Shown here in pieces: positions 32,958 through 44,027 of a stretch of 47,944 nt of DNA. The notes beneath the pieces are model-generated. The model did no database searches. It was not told where the DNA came from and saw nothing but the letters and a program-made list of their open reading frames with translations. This stretch comes from DATHWB01 sp035544575 (GTDB lineage: Bacteria; Actinomycetota; Acidimicrobiia; Spongiisociales; ZC4RG35): the NCBI GenBank assembly GCA_035544575.1, contig DATKEC010000128.1, positions 1 through 47,944 on the forward strand, in the 5' to 3' direction. Made by a program: the position numbers and the translations under genes. Within the stretch, counting starts at the first letter, position 1. The number at the start of each line of letters is the position of its first letter.

Positions 32958-35300
32958 GTGATCGCCGTACTCGCCTTCCATGCGCTCATCGCGGTTCTCG
33001 CTGCCACTTTCGGCCCCCGCTTGGGTCGAAGGGTGCTTCTCCTCGGCGCAGCGGCGCCCGCCGCGACGGCCGCGTGGCTGATCGCCTCCCGTCTCGACTC
33101 CTCTGCCGACACGATCGAGGAGGTCTCCTGGATTCCCGCCCTTGGGCTCGACCTCGACTTTCGGCTCGACGGTCTCGCCACCCTGATGGCGGGGCTCATC
33201 GGAGGCATCGGCGTTCTCGTGTTCGTCTACGCCTGGCGTTACTTCGACGAGAGGGAAGGATTGGGTCGCTTCACGGGTTACCTGGTCGCCTTCGCAGGTG
33301 CGATGTTCGGGCTGGTGACGGCAGACAACCTCCTGGCGCTGTTCATCTTCTGGGAACTGACATCGGTCACCTCCTATCTCCTCATCGGATTCGACGACGA
33401 AAGCGCGGCAGCCAGGGCCGGAGCCCTGCAGGCGCTCCTGGTGACGGGCGCCGGGGGCCTGGCGATGCTCGGAGGCATCGTTCTGCTCGGACAGGCCGCC
33501 GGTACCTACTCGCTGGCGGCGCTGCTCGCCGACCCTCCGACGACCGCTCCCGCCGCCGCCGGGCTCGGCCTGGTGCTGGTGGGGGCATTCACGAAGTCCG
33601 CCCAGTTCCCGTTTCACTTCTGGCTGCCGGGGGCGATGAGCGCGGCGACGCCCGTCAGCGCGTTTCTTCACTCGGCGACGATGGTCAAGGCCGGTATCTA
33701 CCTGATTGCCCGACTCGCGCCGGTGTACGCGCCCCTCGTTGGTTGGTGGAGGCCGGCCGTCGTCACCGTCGGGTTGGTGACCATGCTGGTGGGCGGCTGG
33801 CGAGCCCTCGGCCAGCACGACCTCAAGCTGCTGCTCGCTCAGGGAACCGTGTCCCAGCTGGGGTTCATCGTCGTGTTGGTGGGTTTCGGCAGCCCGGAGC
33901 TCACGTTTGCCGGCATGGCGATGATCCTCGCCCATGCGATCTTCAAGGCTGCCTTGTTCATGTTCGCCGGCATCGTCGACCACCAGGCCCACACCCGCGA
34001 CATCCGCCGGCTCAGCGGCTTGGGCACGGCGATGCCGGTCGTGGCGGGAGCGGCGGTCGTTGCCACCGCCTCGATGGCGGGGATTCCGCCGCTGCTGGGC
34101 TTCGTGAGCAAGGAGTCGGCTCTCGAGGCTCTGGTCCACCAGCCCGGCTGGTGGGTCGTGACAGCCGGCGTCGTGGTCGGTTCGGCCCTCACGACGGCCT
34201 ATGGGGTGCGGTTCCTCTGGGGCGCCTTCGCCCGCAAACCGGCCGACAGCATCAGGAATCCCGTCGGTCCCGAGGTGCGCCCCCCCTCCCCGGGATTCCT
34301 CACCCCTCCCCTCCTCCTGGTCGCGGTGACCGTGGTTGCGGGGTGGGCCCCCCGACTCGTCGATGGTCTGGTCGGGCGAGCGGCGACCTCCGTCGAGCCC
34401 GCCGCCGCTTCGTATCACCTGGCGCTGTGGCACGGCTGGAACCTGCCGCTAGCCCTGTCCGCGGTGGCCCTCGTCGGCGGCTACGTGTTGTGGCGCTGGC
34501 CGATCGACGGATTGCGACGCCTGACGGCGGCGGCCCCTGACGCGGCGCGTGTCTACACGTCGACCGTCGCCGGGATCAACCGGCTGGCCGACCGCGTCAC
34601 CGCGGTGATGCAGAGCGGATCACTCCCCGTCTACCTCGGCGTGATCCTGACCGTGGCTGTCGTCGGACCAGGCGTCGTCCTGGTCCGGCACTGGACGATG
34701 CCTTCGGACGTGGTGTTGGCGGAGTCGTCGGTGCAGATCGTCACCGCCGTGGTCGTGATCGCCGCCGCCATCGGCACGATCGTCGCCCAGCGGAGACTGG
34801 GCGCGGTGCTGTTCCTCGGTGCGGTCGGATACGGCGTCGCGGTGCTCTTCGTGATCCAGGGTGCCCCGGACCTCGCTCTCACCCAGCTGCTGGTGGAGAC
34901 GTTGGCGCTGGCCCTGTTCATTCTCGTTCTGCGGCTGCTCCCCACCCACTTCGAGATCGTCCAGTCCCGGATCCGACGCTTTGCCCGCGTTGGCATCGCC
35001 GCGGGTGTGGGGCTCATGGCGGGTGCGTTCTCGCTGTGGGCGGCGTCACCGACACGTGGAACCTCGGTGGCCGACGAGTACATCGCCCGCGCCCTCTCCG
35101 AAGGAGGCGGCGGCAACGTCACGAATGTGATTCTCACCGATTTCCGCGCCCTCGACACGCTGGGCGAGATCACCGTTCTGGCGGTGGTGGCGATGGGGGC
35201 GATGGCGCTGATCCGCGCCCGGCGTCCCGATGAGCCCGACCAGTCCGCCTTCGACGAATCAGGTGCGCCCCTGGCCCATGAGGGAGATCCCGCACCATGA
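32958..35300 (+). CDS. mrpA: Mrp Na+/H+ antiporter subunit A
   Basis: A 780-residue membrane protein with a NuoL-like N-terminal two-thirds: FWELTSVTSYLLIGFDD with the key glutamate, and FTKSAQFPFHFWLPGAMSA with a key lysine. The C-terminal third (about 590-780) is the MrpA-specific MnhB-like extension containing IQGAPDLALTQLLVE. It is the largest subunit of the seven-part antiporter that exports Na+ (or K+) in exchange for protons. Start is GTG 32958 after TTTGGAG. Its TGA overlaps mrpB (ATGA). Confidence 0.95.
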   Translation: MIAVLAFHALIAVLAATFGPRLGRRVLLLGAAAPAATAAWLIASRLDSSADTIEEVSWIPALGLDLDFRLDGLATLMAGLIGGIGVLVFVYAWRYFDEREGLGRFTGYLVAFAGAMFGLVTADNLLALFIFWELTSVTSYLLIGFDDESAAARAGALQALLVTGAGGLAMLGGIVLLGQAAGTYSLAALLADPPTTAPAAAGLGLVLVGAFTKSAQFPFHFWLPGAMSAATPVSAFLHSATMVKAGIYLIARLAPVYAPLVGWWRPAVVTVGLVTMLVGGWRALGQHDLKLLLAQGTVSQLGFIVVLVGFGSPELTFAGMAMILAHAIFKAALFMFAGIVDHQAHTRDIRRLSGLGTAMPVVAGAAVVATASMAGIPPLLGFVSKESALEALVHQPGWWVVTAGVVVGSALTTAYGVRFLWGAFARKPADSIRNPVGPEVRPPSPGFLTPPLLLVAVTVVAGWAPRLVDGLVGRAATSVEPAAASYHLALWHGWNLPLALSAVALVGGYVLWRWPIDGLRRLTAAAPDAARVYTSTVAGINRLADRVTAVMQSGSLPVYLGVILTVAVVGPGVVLVRHWTMPSDVVLAESSVQIVTAVVVIAAAIGTIVAQRRLGAVLFLGAVGYGVAVLFVIQGAPDLALTQLLVETLALALFILVLRLLPTHFEIVQSRIRRFARVGIAAGVGLMAGAFSLWAASPTRGTSVADEYIARALSEGGGGNVTNVILTDFRALDTLGEITVLAVVAMGAMALIRARRPDEPDQSAFDESGAPLAHEGDPAP

Positions 35301-35728
35301 TCAAGCGCTCCTTCGTGCTCGACGTCCTCCTCGACCTCGTCGTGCGCACCGCGCTGGTCTTCTCGGTGTTCTTGCTCTTCTCGGGCCACAACGCTCCGGG
35401 GGGAGGATTCATCGCCGGGCTCGTGGCCGGTATCACGATCGTCCTGCGCTTCGTCGCCGGCGGCCGCGAATCGGTCGACGAGATCGTCCCCTTCCGACCG
35501 GAGGCGCTGCTCGGTGTCGGTCTCTCGATCGCCGTTCTCACGGGTCTGCTCGGTTGGGTCTGGGGCGAAGCGTTTCTGGAGAGCGCCAAGTTCGAGATCG
35601 AGGTACCCGTTCTCGGTGTCGTGAAGACGACGTCAGCGCTCCCGTTCGACATCGGTGTCTTCATCGTGGTGGTCGGCGTGGCGGCGGCCATGCTCTCGGC
35701 CTTGGGACGTGAGGAGCCGGAGGAATGA
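35297..35728 (+). CDS. mrpB: Mrp antiporter subunit B
   Basis: A 143-residue four-helix membrane subunit with the family motif LLFSGHNAPGGGFIAGLVAGI (about 27-47) and a C-terminal ALPFDIGVFIVVVG. It packs against the MrpA extension. It overlaps mrpA and mrpC by 4 bases each. Confidence 0.95.
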   Translation: MIKRSFVLDVLLDLVVRTALVFSVFLLFSGHNAPGGGFIAGLVAGITIVLRFVAGGRESVDEIVPFRPEALLGVGLSIAVLTGLLGWVWGEAFLESAKFEIEVPVLGVVKTTSALPFDIGVFIVVVGVAAAMLSALGREEPEE

Positions 35729-36122
35729 GCCTGGTCCTCGCCATCACGGTGGCGGTGCTGTACGGCACCGGCGCGTACTTGCTGCTGCAGCGGAACCTGA
35801 GCCGGATCGTCATCGGTCTCGGCGTGCTCGGCCACGGCGCCAATCTTCTCCTGCTCATGGCCGGCGGGCGCGCCGGCAGAGCCCCGATCCTGGGCGACGG
35901 AACCGGACCGTATGCCGACCCGCTTCCCCAGGCTCTTGCCCTGACCGCGATCGTGATCACGTTCAGTGTGAGTGCCTACCTGCTGGCGCTGGTCTACCGA
36001 AGCTGGATCGTCACCCACAGCGACGAGGTCGAAGACGACGTCGAGGACCGGCGCATCGCCGGGATCGCCACCCGGTTGGCCGCCGTGCAGGATCGGATGG
36101 ACCCTTCCGACGAGGCGACACC

Positions 36123-36126
<4 letters not shown>
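35725..36126 (+). CDS. mrpC: Mrp antiporter subunit C
   Basis: A 133-residue NuoK-like subunit with three membrane segments and motifs YLLLQRNLSRIVIGLGVLGH and DPLPQALALTAIVITFS, which hold the family's conserved helix ends. A charged tail follows, rich in Asp/Glu. It has no lysine. ATGA overlaps join it to mrpB and mrpD. Confidence 0.94.
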
Positions 36127-37615
<1,489 letters not shown>

Positions 37616-37616
<1 letters not shown>

Positions 37617-38131
37617 TGCACCGCGGGGTCACCCTCATCTGGCTCACCGCAGTCTGGGTGATGCTGTGGGAGTCGCTGACGTGGGCGAACACGCTGGGGG
37701 GCGTCCTGGTCGCCGCCGCAGTCGTGGCGATGGTGCCGTCGCACCGTGTAGAGACTCGTATCGGGTTCCGGCCGTTGGCGGCTCTGCGACTCTTGGTCTA
37801 TTTCGCATGGAAGCTGGTGGAGGCATCGGCCAAGCTCACTTGGGAGATCTTCACTCCGCGCAATCGGATCAACGCCGCGGTCATCTCCGTTCCGCTGACG
37901 AGCCGTGTTCCTGGCATCGTGACTGGGGTGGCCAACATGGTGTCGTTGACACCTGGCACCGTGACGGTGGACATCGACGAGGAAACCATGACCCTGTTCA
38001 TGCACGTGCTGCACCTGCGCAGTGTCGAAGAGGAGCGGGCGGAGGTTCTGTACCTCGAGAAACTCACGCTGGCGGCGTTTCCTCCCGCCGTCGGGAGTCC
38101 GGCGGGCGACGTCACGGGAGGTGGCAGATGA
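37616..38131 (+). CDS. mrpE: Mrp antiporter subunit E
   Basis: A 171-residue subunit with two N-terminal membrane segments and a soluble C-terminal domain containing NMVSLTPGTVTVDIDEETMTLF, the conserved MnhE core. It shares a base with the mrpD stop and overlaps mrpF. Confidence 0.92.
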
Positions 38132-38391
38132 TGGAGACGGGAACCACGATCGCCCTCGGCTTTCTCGTGGTGGCCGCCGGCCTGTGTCTTGTCCGGATGC
38201 TGCGGATGGGCTCGCTGGCCGACCGGATTGTCGCCCTCGACTCGTTGTTGTTGGTGGTGACGAGTGGATTGGCCGTACAGGCGGCCCGGACCGGTGACGG
38301 CGTCTACCTGAACGTGATGGTGGTCGTGGCCCTCCTCGGGTTCGTTGGGACATCCCTCGTGGCCTCGTTCATCGAGCAGAGGGGGGCGTGA
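38128..38391 (+). CDS. mrpF: Mrp antiporter subunit F
   Basis: An 87-residue three-helix subunit with the family motif RMLRMGSLADRIVALDSLLLV and a C-terminal ALLGFVGTSLVASFI. ATG 38128 lies in an ATGA overlap with mrpE; the second ATG at 38131 is also possible. It overlaps mrpG. Confidence 0.93.
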   Translation: MMETGTTIALGFLVVAAGLCLVRMLRMGSLADRIVALDSLLLVVTSGLAVQAARTGDGVYLNVMVVVALLGFVGTSLVASFIEQRGA

Positions 38392-38717
38392 TGGAGATCC
38401 TCGCCTCCGTCTTCATCGTGCTGGGGGCGTCCCTGGCGTTTGTCGCCGCGGTGGGTCTGCAGCGTTTCGACGATGTCCTTGCCCGGATGCACGCTGCCAC
38501 GAAACCCGCCACCCTCGGGCTGATGCTGGTGGTGGGCGGCACCATCCTGGTGCTTCCGGAGCCGGGTTCGATCCTCAAACTCGTCCTGGTCCTCCTGCTG
38601 CAGGTCGTGACGGCACCTGTCGGCGCCCACCTCGTCGGCCGGGCTGCCATCGCCTCGGGAGAAGCGGGGCCCGACACGTATTTCGATCCCAAGTCGGAGC
38701 GTTTGCGGCCCGATTGA
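38388..38717 (+). CDS. mrpG: Mrp antiporter subunit G
   Basis: A 109-residue three-helix subunit with LQRFDDVLARMHAATKPATLG, the MnhG signature. It can start at GTG 38388 (GTGA overlap) or ATG 38391 (TGATG); AGAGGGGGG upstream serves either. It completes an uninterrupted A-to-G operon, so the antiporter should be fully functional. Confidence 0.93.
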   Translation: MMEILASVFIVLGASLAFVAAVGLQRFDDVLARMHAATKPATLGLMLVVGGTILVLPEPGSILKLVLVLLLQVVTAPVGAHLVGRAAIASGEAGPDTYFDPKSERLRPD

Positions 38718-38747
38718 CGGCCGGGACCAGGCTGTCGCCGCCACTGG

Positions 38748-38753
38748 CATACT
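38748..38753 (+). promoter_or_regulatory. -10-like box of leaderless promoter for the acyl-CoA dehydrogenase
   Basis: CATACT ends 7 bases before ATG 38761, at the spacing seen elsewhere in the window. The first base deviates from TANNNT. Confidence 0.4.
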
Positions 38754-38760
38754 TGCTCCC

Positions 38761-39942
38761 ATGTCCGAGCTCTCGATGATCCGCCCTGACCCACACGATT
38801 TTCTCGACACCGATTCCCTCCTCTCGGATGAGGAGCGGATGCTGCGGGACACGGTCCGGCGCTTCGTGGCGGATCGGATCCTGCCCGAGGTGGCGGACTG
38901 GTGGGATCAGGGGGTCTTCCCCCGCGAAGTCGCCAAGGAGATGGCCGCGCTCGGACTGTTCGGTATGCATCTGGAGGGCTATGGCTGCGCGGGCACGTCC
39001 AATGTGGCCTACGGGCTGGCGTGCACCGAGTTGGAGTACGGAGATTCGGGTGTGCGGTCATTCATGTCGGTCCAGGGGTCGCTGTCGATGTTTCCGATCT
39101 GGAAGTTCGGCTCGGAGGAGCAGAAGGAGACCTGGCTGCCGCAGATGGCATCCGGAGACGTCATCGGTTGCTTTGGTCTCACCGAGGCCGACTCGGGTTC
39201 GGATCCCGGTTCGATGCGCACCAACGCGCGCCGTGACGGTTCGGACTGGATCCTGAACGGCTCGAAGATGTGGATCACGAATGGGACGATTGCCGACATT
39301 GCCATCGTCTGGGCCAAGACCGACGAAGGTTTGCGGGGTTTCATTGTCCCCACCGATTCGTCCGGGTTCGAAGCCCATGCCATCAAGAAGAAGGCGAGTC
39401 TGCGGGCGTCGGTCACCGCCGAGCTGGCCTTTTCCGACGTCCGGGTCCCCGATGAGTACGTGCTTGCCAACGTGGCGTCGCTGCGCGGCCCGCTGTCCTG
39501 TCTCAACGAGGCGCGTTTCGGGATTCTCTTCGGTGTCGTCGGCGCCTCCCGCGCCGTCTACGACTCCGCTCTCGCCTACGCCCTCGAGCGTGTGCAGTTC
39601 GACCAGCCCATCGCCTCGTTCCAACTGACCCAGCAGAAGCTCGTCGAGATCATGGTCTCCACCAACCGGGCGATGCTGGTGGCTCTGCATCTCGGTCGTC
39701 GCAAGGACGAGGGGACTCTCACGCCGGAACAGATCAGTTTCGGCAAGATGGACAACGTCCGCAGTGCCCTCGACAACGCCCGCCTCGCCCGGTCGATCCT
39801 CGGCGCCAACGGCATCACCCTCGAGTATCCCGTGTTCCGGCATATGGCCAACCTCGAGACCGTCTACACCTACGAGGGCACCAACGAGATCCACACCCTG
39901 ATCATGGGTAACTCGATCACGGGCATCCAGGCCTTCAGCTAG
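38761..39942 (+). CDS. gcdH: glutaryl-CoA dehydrogenase-like acyl-CoA dehydrogenase
   Basis: A 393-residue flavoenzyme close to the glutaryl-CoA dehydrogenases: YGCAGTSNVAYGLACTELEYGDSGVRS, SVQGSLSMFPI and GCFGLTEADSGSDPGSM. Arg99, at the position that grips the glutarate carboxylate, and the catalytic base Glu372 (TYEGTNEIH) are present, so it should oxidise and decarboxylate glutaryl-CoA to crotonyl-CoA in lysine/tryptophan breakdown. Its stop codon overlaps that of the convergent gene in a TAGCTA-type junction. Confidence 0.9.
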   Translation: MSELSMIRPDPHDFLDTDSLLSDEERMLRDTVRRFVADRILPEVADWWDQGVFPREVAKEMAALGLFGMHLEGYGCAGTSNVAYGLACTELEYGDSGVRSFMSVQGSLSMFPIWKFGSEEQKETWLPQMASGDVIGCFGLTEADSGSDPGSMRTNARRDGSDWILNGSKMWITNGTIADIAIVWAKTDEGLRGFIVPTDSSGFEAHAIKKKASLRASVTAELAFSDVRVPDEYVLANVASLRGPLSCLNEARFGILFGVVGASRAVYDSALAYALERVQFDQPIASFQLTQQKLVEIMVSTNRAMLVALHLGRRKDEGTLTPEQISFGKMDNVRSALDNARLARSILGANGITLEYPVFRHMANLETVYTYEGTNEIHTLIMGNSITGIQAFS

Positions 39943-41138
39943 CTCTGCATCGACTCCAGCCACTGCACGAGCCCCGGGTAGGAGATCTCGTACTCGCCGC
40001 CGTTGGCGGGGTGATAGAAGAGGATCGTGCTCGACGGCCGCAGGGATTCGATCCAGGCGACATACGGGATGCCGTTGGAGGTGAACCCGAAGTCGGTGTA
40101 CTCGTTGCCGCGGTGGGTGAAGTTGGGCTCTGATTGGCTGAGCGGATCCTGCCAGTACTCAAAGCGTTGCTCCGTCCCGGATCCGCAGTGGACGGCGATC
40201 CCCAGCCCAAGTCCCCACCGTCCCCGGTGACAATCCTCGCCCCAGGGTGCGGCGGCGATCGGAGCGAGGGTGTGGTCGAGTAGAACCGGGTGGCCTTCGG
40301 GGTCGGGCACCGCCACGACCGTGGGGCCGACGGCCAACGGGTACCCGGAGATCGCGACGCTGGCTTCGACCGCGCCAGTCGCGTTCCGCAATTCGAGCAG
40401 CTGCGCCTCGTCGTCGACGCGCACGGTGAGGAATCCGGCGTCGGTCCAGCCGACGAGCACGGTGGCGTCGTCCAGTGCCGTCACGGCACGGGGGATCGCA
40501 GCTTGACCTGCCACCAACCGGCCGGTCATCAGTGTCCGCTCGGTTTCGGTGCCCTCGATCCAGGCGAGTGAGCCTCCCAGCCGTGCGTGCCAAATCGGAC
40601 CGATCAGGAGCGAAGAGGTGACGGGCTCCATGTACGCATGATTCCCGATCCACAAGGTCTGGCCCGCCACCCACCGATTGGGACCCCCGAATGCCAGCCA
40701 CGTGCGGGAGGCGTCCGCAGTCAGGTTGCCCCAGGGAAGTGGTTCGACCGTTGGCGCCTGCCCAGAAGGATTCCAGGTGGTCACCACGGAGACACCGTTT
40801 CGGTTCACAGCGCTCGTGACCAGTACATCGAGCATGCCGGGCACCATCGTCGCCAACCGCGACGGCGCCACCTCGGTGGTCGTCGTGGTGAGCGGAACGG
40901 TGGAGGGTGCGGCCTCCGGCTCGCTCACCACCGTCTGTGTCTCGGAGCCGTTCTCGGTCTCGCGTCCGCTCCCTGTGAAGAGTGCGCCGAGCAGCAATCC
41001 AGCGACGACGCCCGCGACGGCGAACAGCGGGGCGCGCGAGACGGGCTCATCGGGCGGCTCGCCCGCCGAGCCGGTGCCTGTCTCGGTGCCTCCTACGGTG
41101 ACCATCGTCGGCGCCATTGTCCCTCCAATGCCCGCCAT
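39939..41138 (-). CDS. membrane-anchored protein with large external domain, unknown
   Basis: A 399-residue protein not recognised as a known family. A short cytoplasmic part is followed by one membrane segment (about 37-56), a Thr-rich linker (about 80-90) and a 300-residue external domain rich in beta-type segments and Trp/Gly, perhaps a propeller. There is no lysine in the whole protein. ATG 41138 is the longest plausible start; ATG 41117 has GGAGGG close before it and may be the true one. It is divergent from the ABC transporter genes 42 bases away and convergent with the acyl-CoA dehydrogenase. Confidence 0.72.
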   Translation of the reverse strand: MAGIGGTMAPTMVTVGGTETGTGSAGEPPDEPVSRAPLFAVAGVVAGLLLGALFTGSGRETENGSETQTVVSEPEAAPSTVPLTTTTTEVAPSRLATMVPGMLDVLVTSAVNRNGVSVVTTWNPSGQAPTVEPLPWGNLTADASRTWLAFGGPNRWVAGQTLWIGNHAYMEPVTSSLLIGPIWHARLGGSLAWIEGTETERTLMTGRLVAGQAAIPRAVTALDDATVLVGWTDAGFLTVRVDDEAQLLELRNATGAVEASVAISGYPLAVGPTVVAVPDPEGHPVLLDHTLAPIAAAPWGEDCHRGRWGLGLGIAVHCGSGTEQRFEYWQDPLSQSEPNFTHRGNEYTDFGFTSNGIPYVAWIESLRPSSTILFYHPANGGEYEISYPGLVQWLESMQS

Positions 41139-41180
41139 CGGCGAAGCCTGTCATCGCCGGAGAGGTACCGTCACCCCCCG

Positions 41181-41948
41181 ATGACCATTCCTGCTGTCTC
41201 CTTTCTGGGTCTCACGAAGCGTTTCGGGCCGACGATCGCCGTCGACGAGATCGAACTCGAGATCCCGGCTGGATCCTTCTTCGGGATCGTGGGTCCGAAC
41301 GGTGCGGGCAAGACCACCTTGCTGCGGATGGCGACCGGACTGCTCGCACCCGACGCGGGTTCGGTGGAGGTGGCGGGCTTCGACGTCTGGTCCGATCCAG
41401 CCATGGCCAAGACCCGTTTCGGAGTGGTGCCAGACAACCCGCGCCTGTTCGAGCGACTCACCGGCGCCGAGCTCATCGAGTTCACCGGGCGGCTGCGGGG
41501 CATGGATCCCGAGATGGTGGTCGCGCGACAGGGCTCGCTGCTGCGCCTGCTGGATCTGCAGGATGCCGCAGACATCGTCGTGGCGGACTACAGCCTCGGC
41601 ATGCGCAAGAAGGCCGCCATCGCCTGCGCGCTGCTCCACAACCCCGCGGTTCTCTTCCTCGACGAGCCGTTCGCAGGTATCGACCCCGTGGCCCGGCAGA
41701 CCCTCGAGCGCATCCTGTCCCGCCACATCGCGGCCGGCGGAACCGTGGTGTTCTCCGATCACGCCATGGATGTCGTCGAGCGGCTGTGCGATCGGATCCT
41801 CGTCATCGATCACGGCAAGCTGCTGACGTCCGGAACCACCGACGAGCTCACCGGCGGCCGCCGCCTGCAGGACGTGTTCGTCGACCTGGTCGGCGCCCAC
41901 ATCACCGACGAAGGCGATCTCGAGTGGCTTGGGTCTTCGTCCGGCTGA
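41181..41948 (+). CDS. ABC transporter ATP-binding protein
   Basis: A 255-residue ATPase with Walker A GPNGAGKTT (about 37-45), signature-region DYSLGMRKKAAIACALL, Walker B AVLFLDEPFAGID and the switch His in VVFSDHAMDVVERL. It belongs to the ABC-2/drug-type exporters. TACCGT lies 9 bases before ATG 41181, suggesting a near-leaderless start. The permease gene begins inside its last 25 bases. The cargo is unknown. Confidence 0.94.
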   Translation: MTIPAVSFLGLTKRFGPTIAVDEIELEIPAGSFFGIVGPNGAGKTTLLRMATGLLAPDAGSVEVAGFDVWSDPAMAKTRFGVVPDNPRLFERLTGAELIEFTGRLRGMDPEMVVARQGSLLRLLDLQDAADIVVADYSLGMRKKAAIACALLHNPAVLFLDEPFAGIDPVARQTLERILSRHIAAGGTVVFSDHAMDVVERLCDRILVIDHGKLLTSGTTDELTGGRRLQDVFVDLVGAHITDEGDLEWLGSSSG

Positions 41949-43510
41949 AGCTCCGGATGCTCCGGAACCGGTTGTCGACCGGAGGGTTCCTGTCCGGGAT
42001 CGGCTTTGCCGTGATCTGGCTGGCAGCTCTCGCCGGCGGGCTCGGTGGCGGTCTCATTCTCGGTGTCATCTCGCGAGCATCCAGGGAGTTGATCGGACCG
42101 TTCACGGTGATCGTCTTCGCGGCCGTGGGCCTGGCGTGGATCGTCATTCCGGTGGTGATCGCGTCGCTGGACGACTCACTGGAGGCCCGGACGTTCGAGC
42201 TGTTGCCGTTCTCCGCTCCTCAACTGGCGCGTGGTCTCATCGCCGCCGGCTTGGTCGGACCGGGCACGGTGGCGACGGTGCTCGGCCTCGCGTACGGGTC
42301 GCTTCTCGCCTTCGGTACCGCGACGACCGCGGTCCCGGTGGCCATCGTCGCCTTCACCGCCGTGCTTCTCTGCGTGGTCAGCGCCCGGTGGGCAACCACG
42401 CGATTGTCCGACCTCCTCCGGCGACGCCGCGGGCAGGAGGTAGCGGTCCTGGTGGTGGTCGGTCTCACGCTGCTCCCGGCGCTGGCGTCGGTGACGATTG
42501 CCCAGTCCGCCGAAGACGGGATGGATGTGGGACCGGCCATCGAGGCGCTCGCCGGAATCGTCCAGTGGACTCCGTGGGGCGCGCTCGGCCGAGCAGTCGG
42601 CGCGATCGAAGCGGGGGACTGGCCTGTGGCTGGGCTGGGGTTGGCGTACGGGGCGGCGGCCACCGTCGCCGCGTTCGTGCTCCTCGGCAGGTCGATGCGC
42701 CGGCTGGCGACGAGCGCCCCCTCAGACGTAGTGGCGAGAACCGGGCGGGCCGGCTCGCGACTGCTCCCGCGGCGGCTCCCGCTTCCGGCGACTCCGATCG
42801 GAGCGGTGGCCGCCAAGGAACTGATCGCACTGCGGCGTGACGTGCGCATGCGCAGCCAGCTGCTGGGCGGCATCGTGGCGATCGTGGTGCTCGGTTTCGT
42901 GGGCGGCGCGGTCGTGATCGAGACCGCGTTCGCTCCGTTCCTCGCGGTGCTCGCCGTCTTCATCATCGTCACGGCGGTCACGCCCAATCAGTTCGGGTAC
43001 GACGGCGGCTCGTTCTGGGGATACCTGACGATGGCTCCCGACCTCGGTGTGGTGATCCGCGGAAAGAATCTCGGCTGGGTGATCGTGAGCGCGCCGATGG
43101 CGGTGATCTTGGCGGTGGTGGGTGCCGTGATGTCCGGGCGCTGGGTATACGTGCCGGCGGCGCTGTTCGGGTGTGCGGTGGTGGCGTTGATCTGGCTGGG
43201 AGTCGGGAACATCACCTCGATCTTCGGAGCCTTCCGGCTGCCTGAGACGAATCTCTTCGGGAGTCGGAACATCTCCGGCGGTGCGTTCCTGGCCACGATG
43301 ATCGGGATCAGCGTGTCGGGATTGCTGACGGTTCCTCCGCTTTTGGCGATCGGCATCCTCGCCCTCTTGTCCCAGCCGCTGTGGGCGACAGTCGCCGCCG
43401 CGGCCTCGGTCGGATACGCGATGCTCGTGTATCGGCTCACGGTCCGTCGTGCTGGCCTCCTCGCGCACGAGCGGCGCTTCAAGCTCCTGGCGGCTCTCGA
43501 CGGGGATTGA
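41924..43510 (+). CDS. ABC-2 type transporter permease
   Basis: A 528-residue membrane protein with roughly twelve segments in two halves separated by a soluble stretch (about 255-300, containing AVAAKELIALRRDVRMRSQLL). This resembles ABC-2 exporters with two fused permease halves. Start GTG 41924, preceded by AAGG, overlaps the ATPase gene by 25 bases in another frame; it is chosen as the first start giving the FVRLKLRMLRNRL membrane-entry region. It works with the ATPase just upstream. Substrate unknown. Confidence 0.85.
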   Translation: MAWVFVRLKLRMLRNRLSTGGFLSGIGFAVIWLAALAGGLGGGLILGVISRASRELIGPFTVIVFAAVGLAWIVIPVVIASLDDSLEARTFELLPFSAPQLARGLIAAGLVGPGTVATVLGLAYGSLLAFGTATTAVPVAIVAFTAVLLCVVSARWATTRLSDLLRRRRGQEVAVLVVVGLTLLPALASVTIAQSAEDGMDVGPAIEALAGIVQWTPWGALGRAVGAIEAGDWPVAGLGLAYGAAATVAAFVLLGRSMRRLATSAPSDVVARTGRAGSRLLPRRLPLPATPIGAVAAKELIALRRDVRMRSQLLGGIVAIVVLGFVGGAVVIETAFAPFLAVLAVFIIVTAVTPNQFGYDGGSFWGYLTMAPDLGVVIRGKNLGWVIVSAPMAVILAVVGAVMSGRWVYVPAALFGCAVVALIWLGVGNITSIFGAFRLPETNLFGSRNISGGAFLATMIGISVSGLLTVPPLLAIGILALLSQPLWATVAAAASVGYAMLVYRLTVRRAGLLAHERRFKLLAALDGD

Positions 43511-43533
43511 TGATCACGGCCGGCGGACGGCCT

Positions 43534-43560
43534 TGTCACAGATCGCACCTCTGCGTTGTC
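43534..43560 (+). promoter_or_regulatory. putative ECF41-type promoter
   Basis: TGTCACA (43534-43540) is followed, after 16 bases, by TGTC (43557-43560). From memory, ECF41 sigma factors are reported to use a -35 TGTCACA and a -10 with CGTC/TGTC. It lies 29 bases before the ATG of the first gene of a unit that ends in an ECF41 gene. No TANNNT box is present here. Confidence 0.6.
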
Positions 43561-43589
43561 ACCTCGGCAGACGCAGAAAGGAAAGCGAC

Positions 43590-44027
43590 ATGACGACGAC
43601 CGAACATCGCGCGCCACGCCTGAGCGGTGCCTTGCGCCGATGGACGATGGTTCTCGGATGGGGAGCTCTCATCCAGGGCGGATGGGCCTACTTCTGGCCA
43701 CGGAGCTTCTATGAGGACTTCCCTGTCGACGGGGCGGCGTGGGTGTCCACTCTCGGCCCGTTCAACGATCACCTCATCCAGGACGTCGGCGCAGCTCTGA
43801 TCGGCATGGGTGCGGCCGCGCTCGTGGCAGCCGTCCGCGGGGATGTCTCGGCCATCCGAGCGGTGGCATCCGGCTTTGTGCTCTTCGGTGTGGCTCATCT
43901 CGGGTTCCACCTCGGAGAACTCGATCATTTCAGCCCCGCGGCGGCAACCACTCAGGTCGCGACTCTCGTCGCCCTGGTCCTTCTGCCCGCGGCACTGGTC
44001 TCGATGACGGGCAGGTGGTCGCGATGA
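43590..44027 (+). CDS. small four-helix membrane protein, unknown
   Basis: A 145-residue membrane protein with four segments (about 17-37, 62-82, 92-108, 120-138) and conserved-looking histidines in FGVAHLGFHLGELDHF. It contains no lysine. I do not recognise the family for certain; small actinobacterial membrane proteins of this layout are usually uncharacterised. AGAAAGGAAAG precedes ATG 43590. It is the first gene behind the ECF41-like promoter and overlaps the epimerase gene by 4 bases. Confidence 0.78.
   Translation: MTTTEHRAPRLSGALRRWTMVLGWGALIQGGWAYFWPRSFYEDFPVDGAAWVSTLGPFNDHLIQDVGAALIGMGAAALVAAVRGDVSAIRAVASGFVLFGVAHLGFHLGELDHFSPAAATTQVATLVALVLLPAALVSMTGRWSR

Noticed and set aside
32844..34433. 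Minus-strand open frame of 529 codons opposite mrpA
   Set aside because: Low-complexity charged translation without domains; mrpA is unmistakable.
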